Shown piece after piece: positions 1 through 8,359 of a stretch of 64,000 bases of DNA; position 1 is the stretch's first letter, and each line of letters begins with the position of its first letter. Location: positions 1,612,001 to 1,676,000 of the forward strand of contig NZ_CP107904.1 in NCBI RefSeq assembly GCF_036013975.1, in the 5' to 3' direction. The position numbers were made by a program, and so were the translations under genes. Under the pieces are notes generated by a model. It did no database searches. It was not told the origin of the DNA and saw nothing but the letters and a program-made list of their open reading frames with translations. The DNA comes from Kitasatospora sp. NBC_00458. GTDB lineage: Bacteria > Actinomycetota > Actinomycetes > Streptomycetales > Streptomycetaceae.

Positions 1-162
1 GCGGCGGGCGGGGGCGGCGGTGCGGGCGGCGGTGCGGGCGGGGGCGGCAGGAGCAGGGGCCGGACGGGCGGGAGCACGGGCGGACGGGACGACAAGGGCG
101 GCGGTGGCAGCGGAGGCGGCAGCGCCGGTCCCCGGCCCGGTGCGGGCCCGGGAGCGGCGTAG
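1..162 (+). CDS. Possible Gly-rich C-terminal tail of an upstream gene (partial)
   Basis: The first forward frame is open from base 1 to a TAG at 160-162. It encodes a tail made almost only of Gly, Ala, Ser and Arg, with short Gly-rich runs. The 5' end lies outside the window. Low-complexity GC-rich DNA stays open by chance in several frames, so this could also be non-coding. No domain is visible. Confidence 0.28.
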   Translation, partial: AAGGGGGAGGGAGGGGRSRGRTGGSTGGRDDKGGGGSGGGSAGPRPGAGPGAA

Positions 163-209
163 AAGCCGACGTCGGAGGGGGTGCGGGCGGTCCGCGAGGC
201 TTATGTCAA

Positions 210-228
210 CGCTCTTGACCTAAGAGCG
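210..228. promoter_or_regulatory. Short perfect inverted repeat ahead of the oxidoreductase gene
   Basis: CGCTCTT (210-216) and AAGAGCG (222-228) are perfect 7-base arms around a 5-base loop. A TTGACC element (215-220) lies inside, with a weak TCTCAT hexamer 17 bases downstream (238-243), so the repeat could overlap a promoter and act as an operator. It could also be a small terminator for the gene on the left. The sequence alone does not decide. Confidence 0.35.
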
Positions 229-292
229 GGCCCGAGGTCTCATGGCGGGAACCGGAGGCCCCACCCCCCTCCCAGCACCAGAGGAGTTCCCC

Positions 293-1687
293 ATGGACCC
301 CGTCCACGCCCTCCAGGACGCCCTGCCCACTCCCTTCTGGCTGGACGCCCCCGACCGCCCCCGGCCGCTCCCCGCCCTGACCGGCCCCACCCGGTGCGAC
401 CTGCTGGTGGTCGGCGGCGGCTACGCCGGCCTCTGGACCGCCCTGATCGCCAAGGAGCGCGACCCCTCGCTCGACGTCGTCCTGGTCGAGGGGCACGAGG
501 TCGGCTGGGCCGCGTCCGGGCGCAACGGCGGCTTCTGCGAGGCCAGCCTCACCCACGGCCTGGGCAACGGCCACCAGCGCTGGCCCGGCGAGCTCACCCG
601 CCTGGAGCGCCTCGGCGCCGAGAACCTCCAGGCCATCGAGGACACCCTCACCCGCCACCGCATCGACTGCGACTGGCGGCGGTCCGGGTCGATGACCGTC
701 GCGACCGAGCCGCACCAGCTCGACGAGCTGCGCGAGTACGCCGCCCTCGCCGCCCGCCACGGCACCGGCCTCACCCTGCTCGACACCGACGCCGTCCGCG
801 CCGAGATCGACTCCCCGACCTTCCTCGGCGCCGCCTGGGACCGCGACGGCGTCGCCATGGTCGACCCGGCGCGCCTCGCCTGGGGACTCAAGCGGGCCTG
901 CCTGGACCTCGGCGTGCGGATCCACGAGAACACCCGCGCCCTCTCCCTCGCCGAGTCCGGCTCCGGCGTCGCGGTGCGCACCGCGTACGGCCGGGTGCTC
1001 GCCCGGCGGGTCGCCCTCGCGACCAACGCCTTCCCGTCGCTCCTCCGGCGCCACCGCCCGTACACCGTGCCGGTCTACGACTACGCCCTGATGACCGAGC
1101 CGCTCACCGACGAGCAGCTCGCCGCCGTCGGCTGGCGCAACCGGCAGGGGTTCGCCGACTCCGCCAACCGGTTCCACTACGTCCGGCTCTCCGCCGACAA
1201 CCGCATCCTGTGGGGCGGCTTCGACGCGGTGTACCACTACCGCGGGCGGGTGCGCGCCGAGCACGACCAGCGCCCGCAGACCTTCGCCACCCTCGCCCGG
1301 CACTTCGCCCGCACCTTCCCGCAGCTGGAGGGCGTGCGCTTCACCCACGCCTGGGGCGGCGCCATCGACACCTGCACCCGCTTCTCCGCCTTCTTCGACC
1401 TCTCCCACCACGGGCGGGTCGCGTACACCGCGGGCTTCACCGGCCTCGGCGTCGGCGCCACCCGCTTCGGGGCCGAGGTGATGCTCGACCTGCTGGCCGG
1501 GACGCCCACCGAGCGGACCGGACTGGAGATGGTGCGGCGCAAGCCGCTACCCTTCCCGCCCGAGCCGATGCGCTGGGCCGGCATCGGCCTGACCAAGTGG
1601 TCCCTGGCCAGGGCCGACGAGCGCGCGGGCCACCGCAACCTCTGGCTCAGGAGCCTGGACCGCCTCGGTCTGGGCTTCGACAGCTGA
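293..1687 (+). CDS. FAD-dependent amine/amino-acid oxidoreductase (DAO family)
   Basis: This 464-residue protein has the N-terminal dinucleotide fold of DAO-superfamily oxidases: a GGGYAGLWTA FAD-binding loop near residue 40, an acidic VLVEG strand end, then a GWAASGRNGGF stretch as in gamma-glutamylputrescine, sarcosine and glycine oxidases. A C-terminal glycine-rich segment (GFTGLGVGATRF) fits the second FAD contact. Expected chemistry is oxidation of a primary or secondary amine with O2; the substrate is not predictable. ATG 293 is chosen because GAGGAG lies six bases upstream; an in-frame ATG at 242 has no good ribosome site. The cupin gene follows 97 bases downstream across tandem CGACCCGGC-type repeats, and this oxidase-plus-small-cupin pairing is common in polyamine or amine catabolism. 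Confidence 0.85.
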   Translation: MDPVHALQDALPTPFWLDAPDRPRPLPALTGPTRCDLLVVGGGYAGLWTALIAKERDPSLDVVLVEGHEVGWAASGRNGGFCEASLTHGLGNGHQRWPGELTRLERLGAENLQAIEDTLTRHRIDCDWRRSGSMTVATEPHQLDELREYAALAARHGTGLTLLDTDAVRAEIDSPTFLGAAWDRDGVAMVDPARLAWGLKRACLDLGVRIHENTRALSLAESGSGVAVRTAYGRVLARRVALATNAFPSLLRRHRPYTVPVYDYALMTEPLTDEQLAAVGWRNRQGFADSANRFHYVRLSADNRILWGGFDAVYHYRGRVRAEHDQRPQTFATLARHFARTFPQLEGVRFTHAWGGAIDTCTRFSAFFDLSHHGRVAYTAGFTGLGVGATRFGAEVMLDLLAGTPTERTGLEMVRRKPLPFPPEPMRWAGIGLTKWSLARADERAGHRNLWLRSLDRLGLGFDS

Positions 1688-1784
1688 CCCGCCCGACCCG
1701 TCCCGCACGTCCGACCCGGCCGACCCGGCCGACCCGGCCGCCAAGGCTCCGCCACCCGCACCCTCGCCACCAAGGAAGCACCCC

Positions 1785-2135
1785 ATGACCGCCAGCTTCG
1801 CCGTGAACATCCCCGACGCCGACCTGGAGGTCGAGCCCCTCGACCCGGCGCAGATCGTCTCGGGCACCCCGCAGATCACCGGCAAGGTCCTCCGGGAGTC
1901 CGCCGACGGCCGCCGGATCCAGGGGATCTGGCAGATCACCCCCGGCGTCGTGACCGACACCGAGGCGGAGGAGCTGTTCGTGGTGATCAGCGGCCGGGCC
2001 ACCATCGAGTTCGAGAACGGCCCGACCCTCCACGTCGGCCCCGGCGACGCCGCGATCCTCCACGAGGGCGACCGCACCACCTGGACGGTCCACGAGACGC
2101 TGCGCAAGGCGTACAGCATCACGCTCAGCGCCTGA
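1785..2135 (+). CDS. Small cupin-domain protein (DUF861/cupin_3 type)
   Basis: A 116-residue single-domain beta-barrel protein. The central region carries the two cupin motifs in reduced form (EAEELFVVISGRATIE, then GPGDAAILHEGDRTTW), as in the EutQ/ureidoglycine-aminohydrolase-like cupin_3 group. Only some of the usual metal-binding His and Glu residues are present, so it may be a binding or accessory protein rather than an enzyme. AAGGAAG lies about seven bases before the ATG. It follows the amine oxidase on the same strand and is probably co-transcribed with it. A strong hairpin follows 42 bases after the stop. Confidence 0.8.
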   Translation: MTASFAVNIPDADLEVEPLDPAQIVSGTPQITGKVLRESADGRRIQGIWQITPGVVTDTEAEELFVVISGRATIEFENGPTLHVGPGDAAILHEGDRTTWTVHETLRKAYSITLSA

Positions 2136-2176
2136 GTCCCCGGCGCCCGGCCGGCGGCTCCGCCGCGGTCCGGCCC

Positions 2177-2233
2177 GAACGCCCCCGGCCGTCTCCCCCG
2201 CACTGCTCGCCGGGGTGACGGCCGGGGGCGTTC
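2177..2233. terminator. 17-bp perfect hairpin, probable terminator
   Basis: GAACGCCCCCGGCCGTC (2177-2193) pairs perfectly with GACGGCCGGGGGCGTTC (2217-2233) around a 23-base loop. It sits between the cupin gene and the convergent ABC permease and can serve both strands. The rest of the 2136-2395 gap is C-rich with no convincing gene. Confidence 0.7.
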
Positions 2234-2395
2234 CCGCCTCCGTCGCCGTTCCCGCGACCGTTCCCGCCACCGCCGCCGGGGACCGGGGACCGGGGACCGG
2301 GCGCCGGACGCCGGACACCGACGGGGCGGCGCCCACCGACGCGGTGTCGGACGGCGCCGCCCCGGGGGGGGTGGGCGGGTGGCCTCACGGGGGGG

Positions 2396-3181
2396 CTACT
2401 TCGGGTCGCGGTCGAAGGTGGCGGTGGACCAGCGGTAGCCGAGGAGTGCGAGGCCGAGGCACCAGGCGAGGGCGAGCCACCCGCTGTGGCCGATCCCGGT
2501 GCCCAGGAGCAGGCCGCGCAGGGTCTCGATGGCGGGCGTGAACGGCTGGTACTCGGCGACCGGCTGGAACCAGCCCGGCATGGAGTCGACCGGGACGAAC
2601 GCGCTGGACAGCAGCGGCAGCAGGATCAGCGGCATCGCGCTGTTGCCCGCCGCCTCGGCGTTCGGACTGACCAGCCCCATGCCGACGGCGATCCAGGTGA
2701 GCGCCAGCGCGAAGAGCACCAGCAGCCCGAACGCCGCCAGCCACTCCAGGGCGCTCGCACCGACGGACCGGAACCCGACCGCCACACCGACCGCGCCCAC
2801 CAGGACCACACCCGCCACCGAGCGCAGCACACTGCCCGCCACGTGCCCCACGAGCACCGAGGGACGGTGGATCGCCATGGTCCGGAAACGGGCGATCACC
2901 CCCTCCGACATGTCCGTGGACACCGACACCGCCGTACCGACCACGGTGCTCCCGACCGTCATCAGCAACAGCCCCGGAACGATGTAGGCCACGTACGCGG
3001 AGCGGCCGCCCCCGCCGAGGCCGGCGCTCATCGTGTCACCGAAGACGTAGACGAAGAGCAGCAGCAGCATGACCGGGGTGAGCAGCAGGTTGAGCGTCAG
3101 GGACGGGTAGCGGCGCACGTGCAGGAGGTTGCGCCGCAGCATGGTGGCGGAGTCGCGGGCGGCCAGGGCGAAGGTGCTCAT
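2396..3181 (-). CDS. ABC-2 type transporter permease (DrrB-like)
   Basis: This 261-residue integral membrane protein has about six hydrophobic segments. The N-terminal half contains a LLLTPVMLLLLFVYVFG helix and the C-terminal half an ANAEAAGNS-type loop followed by LILLPLLSSAFVP, which is typical of ABC-2 drug and lipid exporters of the DrrB family. It partners the ATPase encoded just upstream, whose TGA overlaps this ATG by four bases (ATGA, 3178-3181), so the two are translationally coupled. Role: export of an unidentified hydrophobic substrate, possibly an antibiotic. Regulation is probably by the divergent MarR-type gene. Family assignment is firm; substrate is unknown. Confidence 0.9.
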   Translation of the reverse strand: MSTFALAARDSATMLRRNLLHVRRYPSLTLNLLLTPVMLLLLFVYVFGDTMSAGLGGGGRSAYVAYIVPGLLLMTVGSTVVGTAVSVSTDMSEGVIARFRTMAIHRPSVLVGHVAGSVLRSVAGVVLVGAVGVAVGFRSVGASALEWLAAFGLLVLFALALTWIAVGMGLVSPNAEAAGNSAMPLILLPLLSSAFVPVDSMPGWFQPVAEYQPFTPAIETLRGLLLGTGIGHSGWLALAWCLGLALLGYRWSTATFDRDPK

Positions 3182-4143
3182 CGGGCGTTCTCCGTGCTCT
3201 GCTGCGGGACGGCGGCGGGGGTGGTGTCGGCGGTGAGGGCGAAGAAGACGTCGTCGAGGTCGGGGGTGTGGACGGTCAGTTCGTCCGCCTCGATGCCCGC
3301 CGAGTCGAGCCGGTCGAGGACGGCGCGCAGAGCGCGCTGGCTGCCGTCGCCGGGGAGTTGCAGGGCGAGCGCCTCGTCGTGGCGGGTGGCGTCGTGGAGG
3401 GCGGAGGCGGCGGAGCGGTAGGCGGTGGGGTCGGTGAAGCGGAGCCGGACGTGGCCGCCGGGGACGAGCCGCTTGAGTTCGTCGGCGGTGCCCTCGGCGG
3501 CGATCGTGCCGTTGTGGAGGACGGCGATGCGGTCGGCGAGCTCGTCGGCCTCTTCGAGGTACTGCGTGGTGAGGAGGACGGTGACGCCGTCGGCGACGAG
3601 TCCGCGGATGACGCCCCACATGGTGTGGCGGGAGCGGGGGTCGAGGCCGGTGGTGGGCTCGTCGAGGAAGATGATCCGCGGCCCGCCGACCAGGGTCATG
3701 GCGATGTCCAGGCGGCGCTTCATGCCGCCGGAGTAGGTGGAGGCGGGCTTCTTCGCGGCGTCCACCAGGTCGAAGCGCTCCAGGAGTTCGGCGGTCACCC
3801 GCCGGCCCTCGCGCTTGGACAGGTGGTGCAGGTCCGCCATGAGGAGCATGTTCTCCTCGCCGGTGATCAGGCCGTCGACGGCGGAGAACTGGCCGGTGAC
3901 GCCGATCGCGGCGCGGACCGCCCGGGGGTCGGTGGCCGGGTCGTGGCCGCCGATGCGCAGGGTGCCGGCGTCGGCGGTGACGAGGGTGGAGAGGATCTTG
4001 ACGACGGTGGTCTTGCCGGCGCCGTTCGGACCGAGCAGGGAGAAGATCGTGCCTTCGGGAACGGCCAGGTCGACGCCGTCGAGAACGGTCTTGTCGCCGT
4101 AGGACTTGCGCAGCCCGTTCGCCGCGATGGCCAGGTCGGTCAT
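3178..4143 (-). CDS. ABC transporter ATP-binding protein (DrrA-like)
   Basis: The 321-residue protein has all nucleotide-binding motifs: Walker A GPNGAGKTT (residues 38-46), a YSGGMKRRL signature, Walker B IIFLDEPTTGLDP and a switch His region (LLTTQYLEEADELADRI). The extra C-terminal part matches the daunorubicin-resistance DrrA subfamily. ATG 4143 is chosen because GGAGGA lies nine bases upstream; longer in-frame starts have no ribosome site. It is the first gene of a two-gene operon with the DrrB-like permease. The intergenic region toward the divergent regulator contains a perfect palindrome, suggesting substrate-responsive repression. Confidence 0.92.
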   Translation of the reverse strand: MTDLAIAANGLRKSYGDKTVLDGVDLAVPEGTIFSLLGPNGAGKTTVVKILSTLVTADAGTLRIGGHDPATDPRAVRAAIGVTGQFSAVDGLITGEENMLLMADLHHLSKREGRRVTAELLERFDLVDAAKKPASTYSGGMKRRLDIAMTLVGGPRIIFLDEPTTGLDPRSRHTMWGVIRGLVADGVTVLLTTQYLEEADELADRIAVLHNGTIAAEGTADELKRLVPGGHVRLRFTDPTAYRSAASALHDATRHDEALALQLPGDGSQRALRAVLDRLDSAGIEADELTVHTPDLDDVFFALTADTTPAAVPQQSTENAR

Positions 4144-4280
4144 GGTGGGTGTTCCTCCGTGCTCGGGTGTGCGGGGTGGCGGGGCTGGGCTCGTCGTTTC
4201 TGACAGCGGAAAAGCTACGTTGCTTTCCAAGTCTCAGCAAGAAGTTCATTGCAGAAAAACACCATAACTGCAGGTCAGAT

Positions 4281-4309
4281 GGCTTCAATCGTTGCAAAGG
4301 ATTGAAGCC
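4281..4309. promoter_or_regulatory. Perfect palindrome, likely operator of the divergent MarR/GbsR regulator
   Basis: GGCTTCAATC (4281-4290) and GATTGAAGCC (4300-4309) are perfect 10-base arms around a 9-base spacer containing TTGCAA. A second TTGCAA occurs at 4336-4341, close to the regulator start. The 253-base intergenic region is much richer in A and T than its surroundings, as expected for divergent promoters. Binding by the neighbouring regulator is inferred from position only. Confidence 0.6.
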
Positions 4310-4396
4310 AAACGCAACTGACGGCCTTGTAGTCGTTGCAATGAAATGGCGATGAACGCTATGCTGGCGGCACCACGGACCACGAAGGAGACCCCG

Positions 4397-5206
4397 ATGC
4401 CGGGAGGCAGGCTCACCCAGCAGGAACGTCAGCAGATCGCGGTGGGACTGGCCGACGGCCTCGCCTACGCGGAGATCGCCCGACGCCTCGACCGCCCCAC
4501 CTCGACCGTCACCCGCGAGGTCATGCGCAACGGCGGCCCCACCACCTACCGCGCCGACCTGGCCCACCGGGCCACCGAACGCCGCAGCCACCGGCGCCCG
4601 CAGACCTCGCCCCGGGGAGCGCAGACGCCCCCGCAGGCCCACGGGCGCGACCCCGAGGCGGTGCGCGAGTACGAGGAGCTCTTCACCACCGTCCTCATGG
4701 CGTCGGGCATGCCCAAGATGATGTCCCGGGTGATGTCCTGCCTCACCCTCACCGACACCGGCAGCCTCACGGCGTCCGAACTCGCCCAGCGCCTCCAGGT
4801 CAGCCCGGCGTCCGTCTCCAAGGCGATCACGTTCCTCGACAGCCAGGGACTCGTCCGCCGGGAACGCGACGAACGGCGGCGCGAGCGCTACGTCGTCGAC
4901 GACGACATCTGGTACCAGTCGATGATGTCCGCCGCCCGCTCCACCGCCCACATCGTCGACATCGCGCGACAGGGCGTCGGGGTCCTCGGCCCCCGGACCC
5001 CGGCCGCCACCCGCCTGGAGAACATCGCCCGCTTCCTCGACTACGTCGCCGAGAGCACCGCCCGCGCCGCCGAACAGGCCCGCGAGATCCTCCACTCCAC
5101 GACCCCCGCGGCACCGGCACCGGCACCGGACGACGGTGACGGCGCCGCCGCCGCACAGGGGGACCGCGACCCGGAGCACGGCGGAGCCGTCCGGCCGGTC
5201 ATGTGA
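4397..5206 (+). CDS. GbsR/MarR-type regulator with an extra N-terminal IS30-like HTH
   Basis: A 269-residue protein. Residues 1-60 form a helix-turn-helix like the N-terminus of IS30 transposases (LTQQERQQIAVGLADG, EIARRLDRPTSTVTREV). A charged linker follows, then a MarR/GbsR-type winged helix (SLTASELAQRLQVSPASVSK, FLDSQGLVRRERD). The C-terminal part is helical and probably dimerises or binds ligand. ATG 4397 has GAAGGAG seven bases upstream; an ATG at 4346 lies too far into the promoter. It is divergent from the ABC exporter and probably controls it through the palindrome at 4281-4309. Two DNA-reading modules in one chain is the unusual point. Confidence 0.82.
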   Translation: MPGGRLTQQERQQIAVGLADGLAYAEIARRLDRPTSTVTREVMRNGGPTTYRADLAHRATERRSHRRPQTSPRGAQTPPQAHGRDPEAVREYEELFTTVLMASGMPKMMSRVMSCLTLTDTGSLTASELAQRLQVSPASVSKAITFLDSQGLVRRERDERRRERYVVDDDIWYQSMMSAARSTAHIVDIARQGVGVLGPRTPAATRLENIARFLDYVAESTARAAEQAREILHSTTPAAPAPAPDDGDGAAAAQGDRDPEHGGAVRPVM

Positions 5207-5218
5207 CCACCACCTGCT

Positions 5219-5719
5219 GTGCGGGGCGGGTTCACCGGCAGGGTCCACCCGAGCGCGGACGGCCGGTGCCGCCCGCTGTCCCCGGTCGTCGCGCCGGGGC
5301 AGCGGGCGGACTGCACGCAGTTCGAGCCGGTACCGGAGAGGATCCGTGTCCCGCGGACAGGGCCGGGCGGGCCACGGAGGACGCCCGGCAGCGTGGCCGC
5401 CGACAAGGCCTGCGGCAACGGCCCGTGCCGCGCCCACCTGCGCAGGCGCGGCATCCGGCACACGATCCCGGAGAAGGCGGGCAGTCAGGCCGCCCGCCTG
5501 CGCGAAGGCTCACGCGGCGGGTGCCCGCCGGCCTTCGATGAGAAGCGGTACAGGAAGCGCAACACCGTCGAACGGGCCGTCGACGAGCTCAAGCACGCCC
5601 GAGCGGTCGCAACCCGGTACGACGAACACGGGTACGACGAGCACGGGTACGACAGGCGCGGATACGTCTGGCTCGGCACCGTCACCGCAGCCGCTCCCGT
5701 CGTCCGGCTCCGCACATGA
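5219..5719 (+). pseudogene. Truncated IS5-family (DDE) transposase remnant
   Basis: The reading frame matches only the C-terminal half of an IS5-type DDE transposase: a region with RADCTQFEPV, an ADKACGNGPCRAHLRRRGI segment containing the second catalytic Asp (the D of ADK), then IPEKA, GSRGG.PPAFD and an RRNTVERAVDELK-like segment carrying the third acidic residue. The N-terminal third with the first Asp is absent and no terminal inverted repeats were found. Near the end, a 15-base unit is duplicated (DEHGYDEHGY). It abuts the stop of the MarR-type gene. Interpretation: an old insertion that is no longer mobile. Confidence 0.75.
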
Positions 5720-5773
5720 TCGCCCGGAGAGCTCCGCCCGGTACTCCGGCGGGAGTCCTCCATCGGGCCCCGC

Positions 5774-6979
5774 TCACCAGGTCACGGGCAGTGACCGCAT
5801 CCCGTAGATGAACGACTCGGTACGGAACCCGCGCTCGCCGGCCAGCCGCAGCCCCGGCAGCCGGCGGAACAGCGTCTCCAGGGCGATCTGGAGTTCGGCG
5901 CGGGCCAGCGGCTGGCCCAGGCACTGGTGCACGCCGAAGCCGAACGCCAGGTGCCGCCGGGCGTCCCGGTCCAGGTCCAGCTCGTCCGTCGCCCGATGGC
6001 CGGCGCCGCCGAACACCGCCTCGTCCCGGTTGGCGGTGGAGAGCATCGCCATCACGCCCTCCCCGGCCCGGACGGTGACGCCGCCCAGCTCCACGTCCTC
6101 CAGCGCCACCCGGGGCAGGCCGGTGTGCACGATGGTCAGCAGCCGCAACAGCTCCTCCACCGCGCCCGGCAGGGTGGCCGGGTCGGCCAGGCCGGGGATC
6201 TGCTCGGGGTGCTCCAGCAGCAGCGCGGTCGACAGCGCGATCATGCTCGCGGTCGTCTCGTGCCCGGCGACCAGCAGCAGCACGCCCATGGCGGCCGCTT
6301 CGTCCGGGGTCAGGTCGTCCCGCGCCGCGAGCCGGCTGAGGACGTCGTCCTCCGGCTGTTCGCGCTTGCGGGCCGTCAGGTCGCGCAGGTAGTCCAGGAC
6401 CCCTTCCTGGGCCTCCCGGAGCTGCTCCACGGTGCTCTCCTGGCTGAGCATCGTGCGGCTCAGGCTCTGGAAGCGGTCGTGGTCCTCGTACGGCACACCG
6501 AGCAGCAGGCAGATCACCAGCGAGGGCACCGGCAGCGCGAAGTCGGTGACCAGGTCGGCCGTGGTCCGGCCGGCGGTCATCCGGTCCAGTGCCCCGTCCA
6601 CGATCCGCTGGATCTCCGGGCGCAGCGCCTCCACCCGCTTGACCAGGAATTCCCCGGTGAGCATGCGGCGCTGGCGGGCGTGCTCGGGGTCGTCGAGCCG
6701 CAGGAAGTCCGGATTGTCGGTGATCAGCTCGCGAGCGCCGGCGATCAGCAGCGGGAAGGCCGGGTGGCGTATGTCGGCACTGAACCGGCGGTCGGACAGC
6801 ACGGTGCGCACCTCGGCGAAGCCGGTGACCAGCCAGCAGAGGTCGCCGTCGGGCAGCTCGGCCCTGGTCACCGGCCCGGTGGCGGCGGCCTCGGCGTACG
6901 CGGGCGGCGGGCCGAACGGGCAGCCGCCGGAGTGCCGGGCCGGCACCGGGAGGACGGGGGCGGTGGATGCGGTGGTCAA
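5774..6979 (-). CDS. Cytochrome P450, CYP105-like
   Basis: A 401-residue soluble P450 with complete signature: I-helix oxygen-activating AGHETTAS, K-helix ExxR (EELLR), a PERF-equivalent region, and the heme-ligand loop FGFGVHQCLGQ with Cys353 as axial thiolate. The HPAFP and DDPEHARQRRML regions fit the CYP105 family, whose members hydroxylate drugs, vitamin D or macrolides. Start is TTG 6979: GGAG is about nine bases upstream and no closer ATG retains the N-terminus. The small ferredoxin gene lies 90 bases upstream on the same strand, the usual CYP105 redox pairing. No ferredoxin reductase is nearby, so electrons presumably come from a general reductase. Substrate unknown. Confidence 0.93.
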   Translation of the reverse strand: MTTASTAPVLPVPARHSGGCPFGPPPAYAEAAATGPVTRAELPDGDLCWLVTGFAEVRTVLSDRRFSADIRHPAFPLLIAGARELITDNPDFLRLDDPEHARQRRMLTGEFLVKRVEALRPEIQRIVDGALDRMTAGRTTADLVTDFALPVPSLVICLLLGVPYEDHDRFQSLSRTMLSQESTVEQLREAQEGVLDYLRDLTARKREQPEDDVLSRLAARDDLTPDEAAAMGVLLLVAGHETTASMIALSTALLLEHPEQIPGLADPATLPGAVEELLRLLTIVHTGLPRVALEDVELGGVTVRAGEGVMAMLSTANRDEAVFGGAGHRATDELDLDRDARRHLAFGFGVHQCLGQPLARAELQIALETLFRRLPGLRLAGERGFRTESFIYGMRSLPVTW

Positions 6980-7069
6980 GGCGTGGGTCTCCTCACGTCG
7001 CGGGTGTTCTCGTGGGGTTCGGGGCCCGGGAGGGTTCCCGGCGGCCTGCGGGCCGGTGGCGGGGGTCCG

Positions 7070-7288
7070 TCAGGCCCCGGTCCGCGCGGGCTCGTCCCCG
7101 GTGACGGTGATCGCCCGGCCCGGGCAGAGCTCGGAGGCGAGAATGACGTCGTCGAACTGCTCGGGCAGCACGTCGGTCTGACGGAGCATCACGAGACTGT
7201 CCCGGTCGTCCTGTTCGAAGACCGCGGGGGCGTTCATCACGCACATGCCGGAGCTGCAGCAACGGTCCCTGTCGACGCTCACCTGCAT
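7070..7288 (-). CDS. P450-associated 3Fe-4S/4Fe-4S ferredoxin
   Basis: A 72-residue ferredoxin with cluster ligands in CCSSGMC near the N-terminus and CPGRAI near the C-terminus. This CxxxxxC...C arrangement is found in the small ferredoxins encoded next to CYP105 genes (SoyB/SuaB type). It delivers electrons to the P450 encoded just downstream. ATG 7288 is preferred because GAAAGG lies eight bases upstream; a GTG at 7297 would overlap that site. The two genes are probably one transcript. Confidence 0.9.
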   Translation of the reverse strand: MQVSVDRDRCCSSGMCVMNAPAVFEQDDRDSLVMLRQTDVLPEQFDDVILASELCPGRAITVTGDEPARTGA

Positions 7289-7494
7289 GTCGGGCACCTT
7301 TCGCCAGGGCGGCGCCGGCCGCCCGGCGGCCGCCTCTCGTTGTCACGGTCAACCTAGCCATCGCTGGTCCGTTCACGGAGGGGTACGGTGGCCGGATCGA
7401 GAATGGCTGATTCGGTCCCTGTGCGTGAACCCCGTTGCGGCGCAGTGCGTTTCAACCCGCGGTACCTCGCCGGACGGGTCGGCGGACCCGGCCT

Positions 7495-7912
7495 CGCGGA
7501 CGGCCCCGCAAGCCTTCGGTGGTGGCCAACTCCCGTACGGAGGAGGCCGTTTCGGCCTCGGCGGCGCTCTTGTCCGGCCGGCAGTGCACCACCCGGGCGA
7601 ACCGCAGGGCCGGCCCGGCGGGGTAGCGGGGGGGCTGCCCTGTGGGGTAGCCGGGGGCTGCCCCGTAGGGCCGGCCCGGCGGGGCAGCGGGGGCGGCGCC
7701 GGAGGCCGTCGAAGGCGACCTCGACCAGTTCCGGCCGGACCAGCACCGTCCGGGCGTCCCGCCCGGTCTCGCGGGCCGGCAACTCGGCGGTCTGCCGGGC
7801 GAGCGTCCGGCCGATCGGCCCCTTGAAGGTCCTGCCGGGCATCACCCGCGGGCCGAGCCCCGGCTCGCCGGCCGCCCGGGCGTCCGCGAGGCCCTCGGAC
7901 GGTCCGAGGCGG
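7495..7912 (-). pseudogene. Decayed ATP-dependent DNA ligase, C-terminal part
   Basis: Reading right to left, one frame (about 7912 to 7690) gives RLGPSEGLADARAAG, then RVMPGRTFKG and VRPELVEVAFDGL. These match the OB-fold part of Streptomyces ATP-dependent DNA ligases. A frameshift follows, and another frame (7610 to 7495) gives LRFARVVHCRPDKSAAEAE and then ASSVRELATTEGL, the usual ligase C-terminus. The break coincides with a 61-base duplication. The adenylation domain with its active-site Lys is missing upstream. The gene is therefore non-functional. Confidence 0.7.
7607..7693. repeat. Direct repeat, 61-bp offset, disrupting the ligase remnant
   Basis: A GGGCCGGCCCGGCGGGG segment starting at 7607 recurs at 7668, followed in both copies by nearly the same AGCGGGGG tract. 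The 61-base offset is not a multiple of three and accounts for the frameshift between the two ligase segments, which points to slippage or duplication. Confidence 0.6.
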
Positions 7913-8359
7913 TCGCACGCACGCCCTAGCCGGAGCACTCGGGACACCGGACACCGCCACGGACCGGCCGCCCCGGTGACGGCGGCGACCACGTGGCCGC
8001 GGCGTTCACCGGCGGCTCCCGCGGACGACCGCGCCGCCCGGGTCGGCCCGGTACCCGGGCTTCGGCCGGGAGCGCTGCCGACCGGGGCCCGGAAATCCGG
8101 TGGGTGGCGGCCGCCGTCTCGGATAGGTTGCCGACAACCGTGAAGATCACGGCGGCCCGCCAGGCCCCGACCCCGGTCGACGACGGCGGGTCAACCGCGC
8201 TGTCCCGCCGGCCCGTTGCCCCACCGGCCCGCTGCCGTGTCTTCTTGTCGACTCCGGCCCGCAGGCGCCGAACCGATGGCGCGGCACCGGCGAAGGCGGT
8301 CCCGGTCCCGCGCCGGGACCGGGACCGGGGCACGCGGGCCGAGGACGAGAAGGAGTGCC
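7913..8359. other. Gap without a convincing gene
   Basis: This 447-base stretch lies between the ligase remnant and the methyltransferase. Frames here look like antisense or GC-driven openings, with no recognisable domain. The only clear signal is AAGGAG at 8350-8355, the ribosome site of the following gene. Confidence 0.5.

Noticed and set aside
206..1411. Long open frame antisense to the FAD oxidoreductase
   Set aside because: It is a GC-driven opening opposite a gene with clear FAD motifs; the translation has no domain and a Gly/Val/Ala-biased composition.
2396..5461. One very long minus-strand frame that includes the ABC permease
   Set aside because: Only the last 261 codons match a permease and have a coupled start; the rest is antisense to the MarR gene or out of frame with the ATPase.
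5207..5773. Intact insertion sequence
   Set aside because: The N-terminal catalytic part and terminal inverted repeats are missing, so only a remnant is reported.
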